Below, piece by piece: positions 19,023 through 28,490 of a stretch of 64,000 nucleotides of DNA (position 1 is its first letter; every line of letters starts with the position of its first letter). Under the pieces are notes generated by a model, which saw nothing but the letters and a program-made list of their open reading frames with translations, was not told the origin of the DNA and searched no databases. A program made the position numbers and the translations under genes. Location: the NCBI RefSeq assembly GCF_000482705.1, contig NZ_AXWO01000026.1:1-64000 (forward strand), given 5' to 3'. Source of the stretch: Glycomyces arizonensis DSM 44726. GTDB lineage: Bacteria; Actinomycetota; Actinomycetes; Mycobacteriales; Micromonosporaceae.

Positions 19023-19658
19023 GTGAACAGCGCTGGAGAAGGCAGGGTCCGACTGCCCAGGAGCGAACGCCGGGCGCAGCTGCTGCAGGCGGCGCAGGAA
19101 GTGTTCGTCTCCCGCGGATACCACGCCACCTCGATGGACGACATCGCCGACCGCGCCGGCGTCTCCAAACCCGTGCTCTACCAGCATTTCACCTCGAAGC
19201 TGGAGCTGTACCTGGCGCTGCTCGACGGGCGCGCCACCGAGCTGGTCGAGCGCATCCGGGAGGCCATGGACCGCTCCGAGGACAACAAGGAGCGCGTCGA
19301 CGAGGCCATGCGGGCCTACTTCGACTTCGTCGACGCCCAGGGCGAGGCGTTCCGGCTGGTGTTCGAGTCCGACCAGCGCAACGACCCGGCCGTCGCCGAG
19401 CGGGTGGCGCGCATGGAGGACGAGTGCGTGACGGCGCTGGCCGACACGATCATGGCCGACACGCAGGTGGACAAGTCCCGCGCCGAGCTGCTGGCCACCG
19501 GCCTGGTCGGGGCCGCCGAGGTCGCCGCCCGCAAGTGGATCGCCACCGGCCGCGTGGTGCCCAAGGACGAGGCCGTGGCGCTCATGAGCACCCTCGCCTG
19601 GCGCGGCATCTCGCATTTTCCGCTCGAAGGCGAGGACGGTGAGGGCGACCGGGACTGA
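19023..19658 (+). CDS. TetR/AcrR-family transcription regulator
   Basis: 211 residues from a GTG at 19023 with GAGG 7 bases upstream; an in-frame upstream start at 18993 is less likely. The N-terminal helix-turn-helix (about 20-60) has the signature TSMDDIADRAGVSKPVLYQHFTSKLELY, and the rest is an all-helical ligand domain. Orthologous by context to Rv3208, next to the DUF3107 gene. Being divergent from the proline-rich operon across about 170 bases, it may control that operon, but no palindrome is evident. Confidence 0.92.
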   Translation: MNSAGEGRVRLPRSERRAQLLQAAQEVFVSRGYHATSMDDIADRAGVSKPVLYQHFTSKLELYLALLDGRATELVERIREAMDRSEDNKERVDEAMRAYFDFVDAQGEAFRLVFESDQRNDPAVAERVARMEDECVTALADTIMADTQVDKSRAELLATGLVGAAEVAARKWIATGRVVPKDEAVALMSTLAWRGISHFPLEGEDGEGDRD

Positions 19659-19765
19659 CCGGTCCCGTTCGCTGTCGGCGCACTGGCGTCGGCGCTGCGG
19701 AGCGTCCCGCGCGAGTAGTCTTGCATCGTCTGTAGACGTCGGAAGTAGTCGTTTGAGGAGGGCCC

Positions 19766-19993
19766 GTGGAGGTCAAGATCGGTGTCCAGTACGCCCCGCG
19801 CGAGCTGGTGCTCGAGAGCAAGCTGTCGTCGAAGGACCTGACCGAGGCGGTCGAGCAGGCCGTCAGCGAGGGCGGCATGCTGCGGCTGGAGGACGAGAAG
19901 GGCCGCCAGGTGATCGTCCCGACCGAGAAGATCGCCTACGTCGAGATCGCCTCGCCGTCGCAGCGGGCGGTCGGGTTCACGGTCGACTCTTAG
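19766..19993 (+). CDS. DUF3107 protein (TB9.4-like)
   Basis: 75 residues, GTG start with GAGGAGG upstream. It matches the small conserved actinobacterial family of Mycobacterium TB9.4/Rv3208A across its full length (MEVKIGVQYAPRELVLES, then PTEKIAYVEIASP). Always next to the TetR gene. Function unknown; the predicted fold is a small alpha/beta domain. Confidence 0.92.
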   Translation: MEVKIGVQYAPRELVLESKLSSKDLTEAVEQAVSEGGMLRLEDEKGRQVIVPTEKIAYVEIASPSQRAVGFTVDS

Positions 19994-20007
19994 ACGCCGC
20001 TTCGCCC

Positions 20008-20030
20008 GGCCCGGAGTGCCCCTCCGGGCC
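20008..20030. terminator. Bidirectional terminator
   Basis: A 9-base stem GGCCCGGAG/CTCCGGGCC followed by GTTTC, between the DUF3107 gene and the convergent lpqB. Confidence 0.75.
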
Positions 20031-20036
20031 GTTTCG

Positions 20037-21773
20037 CTATTCGAGGACGGTGAACGGGGCCGAGCCCTGGACGATCTGGCCGTCGGCGTTCTCGATCGGC
20101 TGGGGGCCGCTGCTGTGGACCCGGTACAGGTCGTCGCCGATCACGGCGATGTTCGGCTCGCCGCGGTTCTGCCCGGCCGCGAGGGGGTCGGCGGGCCTGG
20201 CCGCGATCGCCTCGGCGAGCGGCAGCCCGGAGGTGCCGCTCTGGTCCTCGACCTCGACGTTGTCGATGGACACCAGGAACAGCTTGTCGTCGTGGCCGGC
20301 GCGCTCGCCCGCCACCCAGATGAAGTCCTCCGAGCCCCACGCGACGTCGGTGACGCCGGTGATGGCGAGCCCGATGCGCTCGGGCTTGCCGATCTGGAGG
20401 TTGCCGTCGGCGTCGTGGCTCAGCGGCGCGGCCCAGGCGCGGCCGTCCTCGACGTAGACGATGCGGTGGTCGTCGGGGGCCACCGCCAAGGCTTCCACCG
20501 CTTCCCCGGCGAGGGTCTGGACGGCGCCGCTGCCGGTGTCGACCGTGGTGAGGACGCCGTCGTCGACGAGCATGACGGTGCCGTCGGTGAGCCACTGCGG
20601 GTCGCGCAGGTCTCCGGCCAGGCCCTCGACGGTCGACATGGCCCCTTCGCCCGCCCCGGTCTGGAGTTCGAGGCCGGTCTCGGCGGCGACGACGGCGGCG
20701 ATCTGGTCGTCGTCGGCGACGGCGACCTGCCGGAGGCCGGGCTCGCTGAACCCGACCCACGGGTGGTCGGCCGAGGCGTCGGTGATCGCCTCGCTGGTGA
20801 ACTGCCAGACGGTGTCCTCGGCGATGAAGTAGCCGATCTCGTCGCCGCCGGAGGGGATGGCGTTCCAGTCGCGCCATTTCTCCAGGGTGCCCTCGGCGCG
20901 CTGCTCGCCGTTGAAGAGCAGCTCGAAGCGGCCGGTCAGGCCGAGGCTCCAGGCGATCTGGGCGGCGATCGCGTCGGTGGTGGCGGCGTCGGGGTCGGCG
21001 CCCTCGCCGAGGGTCAGGTCGATCTGGACGACGCCGTCCTCTTCGGTGATCGGCTCGGAGACGGTGCCCACCGGGATGACCGAGCGGGCGGACTGGCGGA
21101 CCCACTCGGAGGTGCCCTGGATGAGCCAGTTGAGGCGGATGTCGTGGTCGGTGGCCTCGTCGAGGTTGCGGTAGACCCACCGCAGGTCGGGCACGAGCAG
21201 GTCGTTCTGGCCGGTGGCCTGGAAGTACAGCGGGGCCTGCTCGTAGGACCGCTCGAACTGGTCGCGGAGCATCATGACCTGGGAGGGCAGCTCGCTGATG
21301 CTCCAGTTCTCCTGGAATCCCCCGCGTTCGAGGACGAACTCCTCCTCGTACTCGCGGGGCGTGTCGTTCATGCGGACCTGCCCGTCGGGCAGGTAGGTGC
21401 CGACGACCGTGCCGGTGACGACGACGGTCGTGGTGTTGAGGTCGGCGGTGTCGTCGCCGAGGTCGATGTCGACGTCGAGCAGGCCGATGCCGTCGGCGGG
21501 GGCGGAGAACTCGCGCTCGTCGTCGGTGAACTCGTGGAGGCGGTCGTCGCGGCCGACCGGGTCGCCCGAGGCGGCCCGCAGGAAGTGCTCGACGGTGGTG
21601 ATCGCGTCCTCGGTCGGCAGGAACGACTCGGCCTCCACCGAGGAGGACTGGCCGAAGTCGGTGGGGGCGGCCTGGACGACCTCGGGCGAGGAGGACTCGG
21701 GGACGCCGCAGGAGGCGAGCATGGGTGCGGCCAGGCAGGAGACGGCGGCGCAGGCGAGGATTCTAGTGCGCAT
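20037..21773 (-). CDS. lpqB: Lipoprotein LpqB of the MtrAB system
   Basis: 578 residues. Signal peptide with lipobox LASC (cysteine 22). N-terminal GerMN-like repeats (about 60-330) and a C-terminal beta-propeller-like LpqB domain. In mycobacteria LpqB interacts with the extracellular part of MtrB and modulates signalling and cell-wall processes. Its ATG overlaps the end of mtrB by 11 bases, in the standard mtrA-mtrB-lpqB order. Confidence 0.95.
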   Translation of the reverse strand: MRTRILACAAVSCLAAPMLASCGVPESSSPEVVQAAPTDFGQSSSVEAESFLPTEDAITTVEHFLRAASGDPVGRDDRLHEFTDDEREFSAPADGIGLLDVDIDLGDDTADLNTTTVVVTGTVVGTYLPDGQVRMNDTPREYEEEFVLERGGFQENWSISELPSQVMMLRDQFERSYEQAPLYFQATGQNDLLVPDLRWVYRNLDEATDHDIRLNWLIQGTSEWVRQSARSVIPVGTVSEPITEEDGVVQIDLTLGEGADPDAATTDAIAAQIAWSLGLTGRFELLFNGEQRAEGTLEKWRDWNAIPSGGDEIGYFIAEDTVWQFTSEAITDASADHPWVGFSEPGLRQVAVADDDQIAAVVAAETGLELQTGAGEGAMSTVEGLAGDLRDPQWLTDGTVMLVDDGVLTTVDTGSGAVQTLAGEAVEALAVAPDDHRIVYVEDGRAWAAPLSHDADGNLQIGKPERIGLAITGVTDVAWGSEDFIWVAGERAGHDDKLFLVSIDNVEVEDQSGTSGLPLAEAIAARPADPLAAGQNRGEPNIAVIGDDLYRVHSSGPQPIENADGQIVQGSAPFTVLE

Positions 21774-23358
21774 CGGGGGCCTCCTCGTCGAGTCGGAGCG
21801 GGATCGGGGACGTGATGACGCGGTTGCCGGCCTGGAGGGGCAGCGTGAGCACGAACAGGGTGCCGCGGCCGACCTCGCCGACGGCCTGGAGGGTGCCGGA
21901 GTGGAGCTTGGCGTCTTCGAGGCTGATGGCCAGGCCGAGGCCGGTGCCGCCGGTCTTGCGCGTGCGGGAGGGGTCGGCGCGCCAGAACCGGTCGAAGACG
22001 CGGTCGGCGTGCCCGGGCTTGAGGCCGACGCCGTGGTCGCGGACGGCGACGGCGACGGCGGTCTCGGATTCGGCGACGGTGACCTCGACGGGGCGGCCCT
22101 CGGCGTGCTCGATGGCGTTGGAGACGAGGTTGCGCACGATGCGCTGGACGCGCCGCGAGTCGACCTCGGCGACGACGCGCCGGGCGGGGCGGTGGACGGT
22201 GACGGTGACGCCCCAGTCGTCGGCGAGGGCCGACTGCTGGGCGACGACGTCCTCGACGATGGGGTTGACGTCGACCGCGTCGACTTCGAGGGACGCGAAG
22301 CCGGAGTCGAAGCGGGAGATCTCCAACAGTTCCTGGAGGAGGTCCTCGAAGCGGTCGATCTCGTGCTGGAGCAGCTCGGTGGAGCGCTTGGTGACGGCGT
22401 CGAAGTCCTCGCGGGTGTCGTAGAGCAGGTCGGCGGCCATGCGGATCGTCGCCAGCGGGGTGCGCAGCTCGTGGGAGACGTCGGAGGTGAAGCGGCGCTG
22501 CATCATGGACATCTCTTCGAGGCGCCGGATCTGGCTCTGGAGGTTCTCGGCCATGAGGTTGAACGAGCCGGCCAGGCGGGCGAGGTCGTCGGCGCCGCGG
22601 ACCTCCATGCGCTCGTGGAGGAGTCCGGCGGCGAGCCGCTGGGAGGTGCGGGCGGCCTCGCGGACGGGGGTGACGACCAGGCGCGTCACGAGGGCGGCGA
22701 TGACGCCGAGGAGGAGCACCAGGGCGATGCCGGCGAGCGCGAGGTTGGTGCGCAGGAGGCTGATGGCCTTCTGCTCGGAGTCGAGCGGGTAGAACGCGTA
22801 CAGCTCGTACTCGACGGCCAGCTCGATCGGCGCGCCGACGATGAGGTACTGGGTCGTCTCGCGGTCCTCGAAGTCGAAGGTGCCGTACTGGCTGGCGACG
22901 TTGCCGCCGCGCACCAGCTCGCGCAGCTCGTCCGAGGGCAGGTCGATGCCGCCGACGGGGTTGGACTTGACGACGTCGCCGTCGGCGGTGGTCAGCAGGA
23001 GGTAGGGCGCGAAGACGGGGTCCTCGGCGATCTCGTTGGCGATCCGCTGCATGGTGGGGCCGAGGGTGTTGTCGTCCGAGGAGGTGAAGGTGCCCAGCTG
23101 GTCGGCGGCGCGCTCGACGGCGTTGACGGTCTCGTCGACGGCGGTGTCCTGCTGGTTGGCGAGCAGGCCGGAGGTCACCGACCCGGCGACGACGAAGCTG
23201 AAGGTGAGGACCAGGACGGTGGAGGCGATGAGGGTGGAGGCGACGACCCGCAGCTGGAGGGAGGCGCGGAAGCGGCCGACGATCGGGTTCGCCGCCCGCA
23301 CGGCCAGGTGCCGCAGCCGCCCGCCGATGCCCCGCAACCAGGTGGAGGTGCGGCCCAC
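21763..23358 (-). CDS. mtrB: Sensor histidine kinase MtrB
   Basis: 531 residues from a GTG at 23358 whose G is shared with the mtrA stop (TAGTG). Two transmembrane helices (about 38-62 and 205-230) frame an extracytoplasmic sensor domain, then HAMP, HisKA with SHELRTP (H296), and an HATPase domain with NLVSNAIEHA and GTGLGLAIS. Partner of MtrA in controlling cell-wall hydrolases and division. Confidence 0.96.
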   Translation of the reverse strand: MGRTSTWLRGIGGRLRHLAVRAANPIVGRFRASLQLRVVASTLIASTVLVLTFSFVVAGSVTSGLLANQQDTAVDETVNAVERAADQLGTFTSSDDNTLGPTMQRIANEIAEDPVFAPYLLLTTADGDVVKSNPVGGIDLPSDELRELVRGGNVASQYGTFDFEDRETTQYLIVGAPIELAVEYELYAFYPLDSEQKAISLLRTNLALAGIALVLLLGVIAALVTRLVVTPVREAARTSQRLAAGLLHERMEVRGADDLARLAGSFNLMAENLQSQIRRLEEMSMMQRRFTSDVSHELRTPLATIRMAADLLYDTREDFDAVTKRSTELLQHEIDRFEDLLQELLEISRFDSGFASLEVDAVDVNPIVEDVVAQQSALADDWGVTVTVHRPARRVVAEVDSRRVQRIVRNLVSNAIEHAEGRPVEVTVAESETAVAVAVRDHGVGLKPGHADRVFDRFWRADPSRTRKTGGTGLGLAISLEDAKLHSGTLQAVGEVGRGTLFVLTLPLQAGNRVITSPIPLRLDEEAPDAH

Positions 23359-24053
23359 TATCCCAATCCGGCTTTGTACCCGACGCCGCGGACGGTCTGG
23401 ATGAGCTGGGGGCGCTCGGGGTCGGGCTCGATCTTGGCCCGCAGGCGCTGGACGTGGACGTTGACCAGCCGCGTGTCGGCCGAGTGCCGGTAGCCCCAGA
23501 CCTGCTCCAGGAGCACCTGCCGCGTGAAGACCTGGCGGGGCTTGCGGGCGAGCGCCACCAAGAGGTCGAATTCGAGCGGGGTCAGCTTCACCTCGGCGCC
23601 GTTGAGGGTCACCTGGTGGGCGGGCACGTCGATCTGGACCTGGAGGCCGGGCTTGCCGATCTCCAGGCGTTCGGGCGTGACGTCGTCGCCGCGCCGCAGG
23701 CGGGCGCGGATGCGGGCGACGAGCTCCTTGGGCTTGAACGGTTTGACGATGTAGTCGTCGGCGCCCGATTCGAGGCCGAGGACGACGTCGACGGTGTCGG
23801 ACTTGGCGGTGAGCATGACGATCGGGACGCCGGACTCGCCGCGGATGGCCTTGGCGACGTCGATGCCGCTCATGCCGGGCAGCATGAGGTCGAGCAGGAC
23901 GATGTCGGGGCGGTGCTCCTTGAACGCGGCAAGGGCTTTCTCGCCGTCGGTGACGAAGGTGGGGGTGAAGCCCTCGGTCCGCAGGATGATGCCGAGCATC
24001 TCCGCCAACGCCGGGTCGTCGTCGACGACGAGTACACGTGCTCTCATGGACAC
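23358..24053 (-). CDS. mtrA: Response regulator MtrA
   Basis: OmpR-family regulator with receiver domain and winged helix. Phospho-acceptor aspartate in LLDLMLPGMSG, the switch lysine in DYIVKPFKP, and a C-terminal wing with TRLVNVHVQRLRAKIE, nearly identical to mycobacterial MtrA. GTG 24053 is preferred (231 residues) because GAGGTGG lies about 8 bases upstream; the ATG at 24047 (229 residues) lacks its own ribosome binding site. The thymidylate kinase gene that often sits between ahcY and mtrA is absent here. Confidence 0.96.
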   Translation of the reverse strand: MSMRARVLVVDDDPALAEMLGIILRTEGFTPTFVTDGEKALAAFKEHRPDIVLLDLMLPGMSGIDVAKAIRGESGVPIVMLTAKSDTVDVVLGLESGADDYIVKPFKPKELVARIRARLRRGDDVTPERLEIGKPGLQVQIDVPAHQVTLNGAEVKLTPLEFDLLVALARKPRQVFTRQVLLEQVWGYRHSADTRLVNVHVQRLRAKIEPDPERPQLIQTVRGVGYKAGLG

Positions 24054-24078
24054 CAGTTTTCCACCTCGCAAAAGACGA

Positions 24079-24108
24079 GAGCACCACGGGTGGTCACCCG
24101 TGGTGCTC
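24079..24108. terminator. Terminator of ndh
   Basis: A 14-base perfect stem (24079-24092 with 24095-24108) around GT, just past the ndh stop in its direction of transcription. It isolates mtrA from ndh read-through. Confidence 0.85.
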
Positions 24109-24122
24109 CCACTGTATCGCTG

Positions 24123-25496
24123 TCAGCCCGGTTCCCCGGCCCGCGCGGGGTCGGACCCGGCGGCGATGGCCTCGAACGGCTCGCGGCCGAGGCTGATCTC
24201 GCCGAGCTGGACCATCTCGCGCTTGGTGAAGAACCCGACGATCCAGTCGGCGAGGATGCGGCCCTTGCGGCCGACGCCGGGCACGCGCGTCAGGTGGTAG
24301 CCGCGGTGCATGAACCAGGCGAGCAGGCCCTTGGCCTTGAACCCGTAGGTGTTGGCGACGCCCTTGTACAGGCCGAGCCCGGCCACCGAACCGATGTACT
24401 TGTGCTCGTACGGCTTGAGGGCGGCACCCACGTGCTTGGCGTAGATGTTGTCGGCCAGGACCTGGGCCTGGCGGACGGCGTGCTGGGCGCTGGGCGCGCA
24501 GTACTTCATCGGGAAGTCCGAGGTGTCGGGCACCTGGGCGGAGTCGCCCGCGCCCCACGCGCCGTCGACGACCTCGCCGATCTCGGCGGTGCCGGCCTCG
24601 ACGCCCGTGGCGACCTGGAGGCGCGTGTTGCACTCCAGGTGGCCCTTGGGGCCGATCGGCAGGTCGGTCTTCTTCAGCAGCGGGCTGGGCATGACGCCGG
24701 CGGTCCAGATGATGGTGTCGGTGTCGAACTCCTCGCCGTCGGTGAGGACGACGTGGCCGCCCTCGCAGGACTTCAGGGTGGTGTTCAGGCGGATGTCGAC
24801 GCCGCGCTTGGTGAGCTCGCGGGCGGCGTAGGCGCCCATCTGCGGGCCGACCTCGGGCATGATCTTGTCGGCGTACTCGACGAGGTACCACTTGATCTCG
24901 TCGGGGTCGATCTCCGGGTAGTCGTGGACGACCGTGGCCGTCAGGTCCTCGAGCTCGCCGAGCGTCTCGGCACCGGCGAAGCCGCCGCCGACGGTGACGA
25001 ACGTGAGGGCCTTGCGGCGGATGTCCGGGTCGGTGGTGCTCACGGCCGCGGCGAAGCGCTGGAGGACGTGGTTGCGCAGCCAGATCGCCTCGCCCATCGT
25101 CTTGATGCCGATGGCGGCGTCGGCCAGGCCGGGAATGGGCAGGGGGCGGGAGACCGACCCGGGGGCGACGACGATCTCGTCGTACTCGATCTCGCGGGTG
25201 GGGCCTTCGACCGGCTGCATGGTGAGCCTGCGGGCGGCGTGGTCGATGTCGGTGACGCCGCCGGTGAGGATGGTGCAGTGCTTGAGCGCGCGGCGCAGCG
25301 GCACCACGCCGTGGCGCGGGGAGATGTTGCCTGCAGCCGCCTCGGGCAGGAACGGCTGGTAGGTCATGTGCTGGTTGGGGTCGATGACCATCAGTTCCAC
25401 TTGACCGCGCTTGATGTCGCTCTTCAGCTTCTTGCTCAAGCGTTCGGCAACGTAAAAACCGACGTGACCGGCACCTATCACGACTATACGTTTCAC
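24123..25496 (-). CDS. ndh: Type II NADH dehydrogenase / FAD-dependent oxidoreductase
   Basis: 457 residues. Non-proton-pumping NADH:quinone oxidoreductase. FAD-binding GAGHVG (8-13), second nucleotide-binding GGGFAGAETLGEL, the WTAGVMPSPLL and WGAGDSAQVPD segments, and a C-terminal amphipathic region (about 400-440) for membrane attachment. The ATG is followed at once by the Rossmann strand KRIVVIGAG. The gene starts 15 bases after the end of the MoxR-operon membrane protein gene, so it might be read from that operon. Confidence 0.92.
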   Translation of the reverse strand: MKRIVVIGAGHVGFYVAERLSKKLKSDIKRGQVELMVIDPNQHMTYQPFLPEAAAGNISPRHGVVPLRRALKHCTILTGGVTDIDHAARRLTMQPVEGPTREIEYDEIVVAPGSVSRPLPIPGLADAAIGIKTMGEAIWLRNHVLQRFAAAVSTTDPDIRRKALTFVTVGGGFAGAETLGELEDLTATVVHDYPEIDPDEIKWYLVEYADKIMPEVGPQMGAYAARELTKRGVDIRLNTTLKSCEGGHVVLTDGEEFDTDTIIWTAGVMPSPLLKKTDLPIGPKGHLECNTRLQVATGVEAGTAEIGEVVDGAWGAGDSAQVPDTSDFPMKYCAPSAQHAVRQAQVLADNIYAKHVGAALKPYEHKYIGSVAGLGLYKGVANTYGFKAKGLLAWFMHRGYHLTRVPGVGRKGRILADWIVGFFTKREMVQLGEISLGREPFEAIAAGSDPARAGEPG

Positions 25497-25510
25497 ATGT
25501 TCAATTCTGA

Positions 25511-26131
25511 CTAGCGCGGGCTCCTCTTGTGTAGGGAACGCGCCAGGACGTAGATCACCGTGACAGCCGCCACGAGACCGACACCCACCGCTACGGCCGG
25601 GGATATAGCGGCGAAATAGGCGGTGAACAGGGCCAGAAGTCCCGCGAAGGCCACTGTCGACGCCGCGACGATCCCCAGGTGGCGGGCCCAGGTGTGGACG
25701 ATCTCACTGTCCACCGTCGTAGTCGTTCGGAAGCGCTGGGCGACGGCGGCGGCCGAGTGCCCGGCGTAGAGCAGGACGGCCGCGGCGGCGGGGATCCACA
25801 GCCCGCCGTGGTCCTCGTACACGCTCGAGGTGATCAGCCAGGCCGCGATGACGGTGGCCGAGGCCGCGAGCGGGGCGATCCCGGCGGGCGCGAGCGCGGC
25901 GGTGAGCGACAGGGCCGCGGCGACGATGAGGTAGGCGGCCGAGGACGACCACTGCGGCGGGACCGCCACTTCGGCGGCGATGAAGTAGGACAGGCCGACC
26001 GTCGATCGCAGCAGCACGGCCGCCGGGGCCAGGCGCCGCAGCCACGAGGCGGCGCGGCGGCGGCCGCTCCGCGTGCGCAGGCGCAGGCCGTCACCCATCG
26101 CCTCGAACAGTCCCCGCTGGGCGTCGCTCAC
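25511..26131 (-). CDS. Membrane protein closing the MoxR operon
   Basis: 206 residues from a GTG at 26131 overlapping the DUF58 stop (GTGA). About five hydrophobic segments lie between 47 and 190, after a basic cytoplasmic N terminus and before a basic C terminus. No named family recognised. Coupling to the DUF58 gene implies a role with the MoxR complex. Confidence 0.8.
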   Translation of the reverse strand: MSDAQRGLFEAMGDGLRLRTRSGRRRAASWLRRLAPAAVLLRSTVGLSYFIAAEVAVPPQWSSSAAYLIVAAALSLTAALAPAGIAPLAASATVIAAWLITSSVYEDHGGLWIPAAAAVLLYAGHSAAAVAQRFRTTTTVDSEIVHTWARHLGIVAASTVAFAGLLALFTAYFAAISPAVAVGVGLVAAVTVIYVLARSLHKRSPR

Positions 26132-27483
26132 CGGTACCGCCTCCTGACCAGCTGGGCGATGACGTCGTCGAGGGAGGCCGATCCGGTCCACGGCTCGACG
26201 GCGACGCCGAGGTCGCGCAGCTCCATGACCGTGTTGGTGCGGGCCAGGCGCCACAGCCGCTCGGCGTACGGCGTCCAGTGCGAGCGGGCCGGCGGCGCGA
26301 CGTGGCCCGGCAGCGTGTCGACGCACAGCACGGGCCGCCCGGCGCGGGCGAGGGCGGCGACCAGCCCGATGGAGCGCTCCGTGAGCAGGGGGGTGAAGAC
26401 CACGTGCATGCTGCGGTGGCTGTCGAGCCGGCGGCGGAGCATCTCGACCGACGGCGGGAGCGAGTCGGCGGGGATCTCGACCGAGGCGAGCCAGCGCAGC
26501 AGCGCCAGGTTGTGGCGCCGCCCCGTCCCGGCTCGCAGGCGGCGGGCGCGGGCCCCGAACTCGATGCAGCCGACGCGGTCGCCTTGCAGCGCGTAGTGGG
26601 CGGCGACGGCCCCCGCGGCCCGGACGGTGAGGTCGGCGACCGAGGCGGGCCCGTCCACGCCGCCGGATTCACCGGCCTCGATCTGGAGGTCGAGGATCAA
26701 GGTGACGTCGGTGTCCCGCTCGGACAGCGTGGCGTTGACGTACAGCTCCTGGGACCGGGCGGAGGTGCGCCAGTCGATGCGGCGGAGCCGGTCGCCGGGC
26801 TGGTAGAGCCGGACCTCGGCGAGTTCGCCGGAGTCGCCGATGCGGCGGGAGCGGTGGACGCCCGCGACGCCGTCGGCGAACGGCAGGGACTCGGCGGAGT
26901 CGAACCAGCCGGGGACCGGCAGGACCCACACCTTCTGGCCGGGCAGGCGCTGGACGGTCGTCTCCAGCAGCCCGCCGCACGCGTACGACTGGACGTGGAC
27001 GGGGCCGAGGTGGTGGCCGCCCCAGCGCTTGGCGCGCCCGGCGACGAGCAGCTCGCGGGCCGAGTTCGGGTAGAGCCGCTCGGCGAAGTCGCCGCGGCCG
27101 GTGTGCAGGTCGATCCAGTGGTCGGCGGCGGCGGTGACGACGGTCGTGACGCGGACGGGCTCGGGGTTGGCGACGTGGAGGACGGCTGAGGCGGTGTCGC
27201 CTTCGGCGCAGACTGCCTCGCCGACGTCGAGGCGGGCCTCGGGAGTCCGCTCGGGCCGCTCGCGCAGCAGCAGGACGGTGCCGACGACGAACGGGGCGGC
27301 GATGAGCGCGAGGTCCACGCGTCCGAAGGCGACGGACACGATGAGGCAGCACGCGGCGATGGCGACCGCGCGGGTGAGGGCGGCGGTGCGCCGCCACTCG
27401 ACGGGCCGCTCGCGGGGGCGCTCGGCCCGCGTCCGCGCGTTGTCGGTGCGCAGACTGAGCACCGGGTCGGCTGCCAGGCTCAT
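26128..27483 (-). CDS. DUF58 domain protein
   Basis: 451 residues, ATG overlapping the moxR stop (ATGA). Two transmembrane helices (about 38-75), then a beta-rich region and the DUF58 domain around RLYQPGDRLRRIDWRTSARSQEL, which leads into a von Willebrand A-like fold (LILDLQIE). DUF58 proteins pair with MoxR ATPases and probably tie a chaperone-like activity to the membrane or cell envelope. Confidence 0.92.
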   Translation of the reverse strand: MSLAADPVLSLRTDNARTRAERPRERPVEWRRTAALTRAVAIAACCLIVSVAFGRVDLALIAAPFVVGTVLLLRERPERTPEARLDVGEAVCAEGDTASAVLHVANPEPVRVTTVVTAAADHWIDLHTGRGDFAERLYPNSARELLVAGRAKRWGGHHLGPVHVQSYACGGLLETTVQRLPGQKVWVLPVPGWFDSAESLPFADGVAGVHRSRRIGDSGELAEVRLYQPGDRLRRIDWRTSARSQELYVNATLSERDTDVTLILDLQIEAGESGGVDGPASVADLTVRAAGAVAAHYALQGDRVGCIEFGARARRLRAGTGRRHNLALLRWLASVEIPADSLPPSVEMLRRRLDSHRSMHVVFTPLLTERSIGLVAALARAGRPVLCVDTLPGHVAPPARSHWTPYAERLWRLARTNTVMELRDLGVAVEPWTGSASLDDVIAQLVRRRYR

Positions 27484-28490
27484 CTTTGGTTCGGGATCCG
27501 GCCGTAGGTCGGCGCCTGCGCCGTCTGCGGCGCCTCGACGCCGTGGCAGATGTCGGCGACGACGGTGGCGGGGTCGATGCGGCGCATCCACAGCTCGGGG
27601 CGCAGCGTGATGCGGTGCGCGAGCGCGGCGCCGGCGACGCCCTTGACGTCGTCGGGGGTGACGAAGTCGCGCCCGGACAGGACCGCGAGCGCCCGCGAGG
27701 CGAGCAGCAGCGCGAGCGAGCCGCGCGGGGAGGCGCCGACCTGCAACTGCGAGTGCGTGCGGGAGGCGGCCACGATGGCGACCATGTAGCGGCCCACGGA
27801 GTCCTCGACGGTGACGTGTTCGAGGGCGGCCTGCATGGCGACGAGGGTCTCGGCGTCGATGACCGGGTCGAGCTCGACGTCCTCGGTGCGGCGCCCGAGG
27901 CGCCGCTGGAGGACCTCCCACTCCTCGTCCTGGGTGGGGTAGCCGAACGAGACCCGCAGCAGGAACCGGTCCAACTGCGCTTCGGGCAGCTGGTAGGTGC
28001 CCTCGAACTCGACGGGGTTGGAGGTGGCCAGCACGGTGAAGGGCCGCGGCAGGCGGTAGGTCTCCCCTTCGACCGAGACCTGCCGCTCCTGCATGGCCTC
28101 CAGCAGCGCCGACTGCGTCTTCGGCGGCGTCCGGTTGATCTCGTCGGCCAACAGCAGGTTGGTGTGGACCGGGCCCTTGCGGTAGACGAACTCGCCGGAC
28201 TTCTGGTTGTACAGGAAGGAGCCGGTGACGTCGGCCGGGAGCAGGTCGGGGGTGAACTGGAGGCGCCGGAAGTCGAGGCCGAGGCTCTGCGCGAAGCACC
28301 GGGCGGTGAGCGTCTTCCCGAGGCCGGGGAGGTCTTCGAGGAGGATGTGCCCTCCGGCAAGGATCCCGGCCAGCACCAGCTTCAGCGACTCGTCCTTGCC
28401 GACGATGACGGACTGGACGGACTTGAGGACCGCCTGGGAGTGCCGGGCGACCTCGTCGAGGCCGATCGGCGGTGCGGCGTGGTCGTTCAT
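27480..28490 (-). CDS. moxR: MoxR-family AAA+ ATPase
   Basis: 336 residues. Walker A in DLPGLGKT (53-60), Walker B LLLADEINR, sensor ATSNPVEFEGTYQLPEAQLDRF, and the C-terminal lid. MoxR ATPases are chaperone-like factors that activate or insert metal centres in substrate complexes, acting with DUF58/VWA partners. Its ATG and the upstream gene's stop share one base (TGATG), so translation is coupled. Confidence 0.94.
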   Translation of the reverse strand: MNDHAAPPIGLDEVARHSQAVLKSVQSVIVGKDESLKLVLAGILAGGHILLEDLPGLGKTLTARCFAQSLGLDFRRLQFTPDLLPADVTGSFLYNQKSGEFVYRKGPVHTNLLLADEINRTPPKTQSALLEAMQERQVSVEGETYRLPRPFTVLATSNPVEFEGTYQLPEAQLDRFLLRVSFGYPTQDEEWEVLQRRLGRRTEDVELDPVIDAETLVAMQAALEHVTVEDSVGRYMVAIVAASRTHSQLQVGASPRGSLALLLASRALAVLSGRDFVTPDDVKGVAGAALAHRITLRPELWMRRIDPATVVADICHGVEAPQTAQAPTYGRIPNQR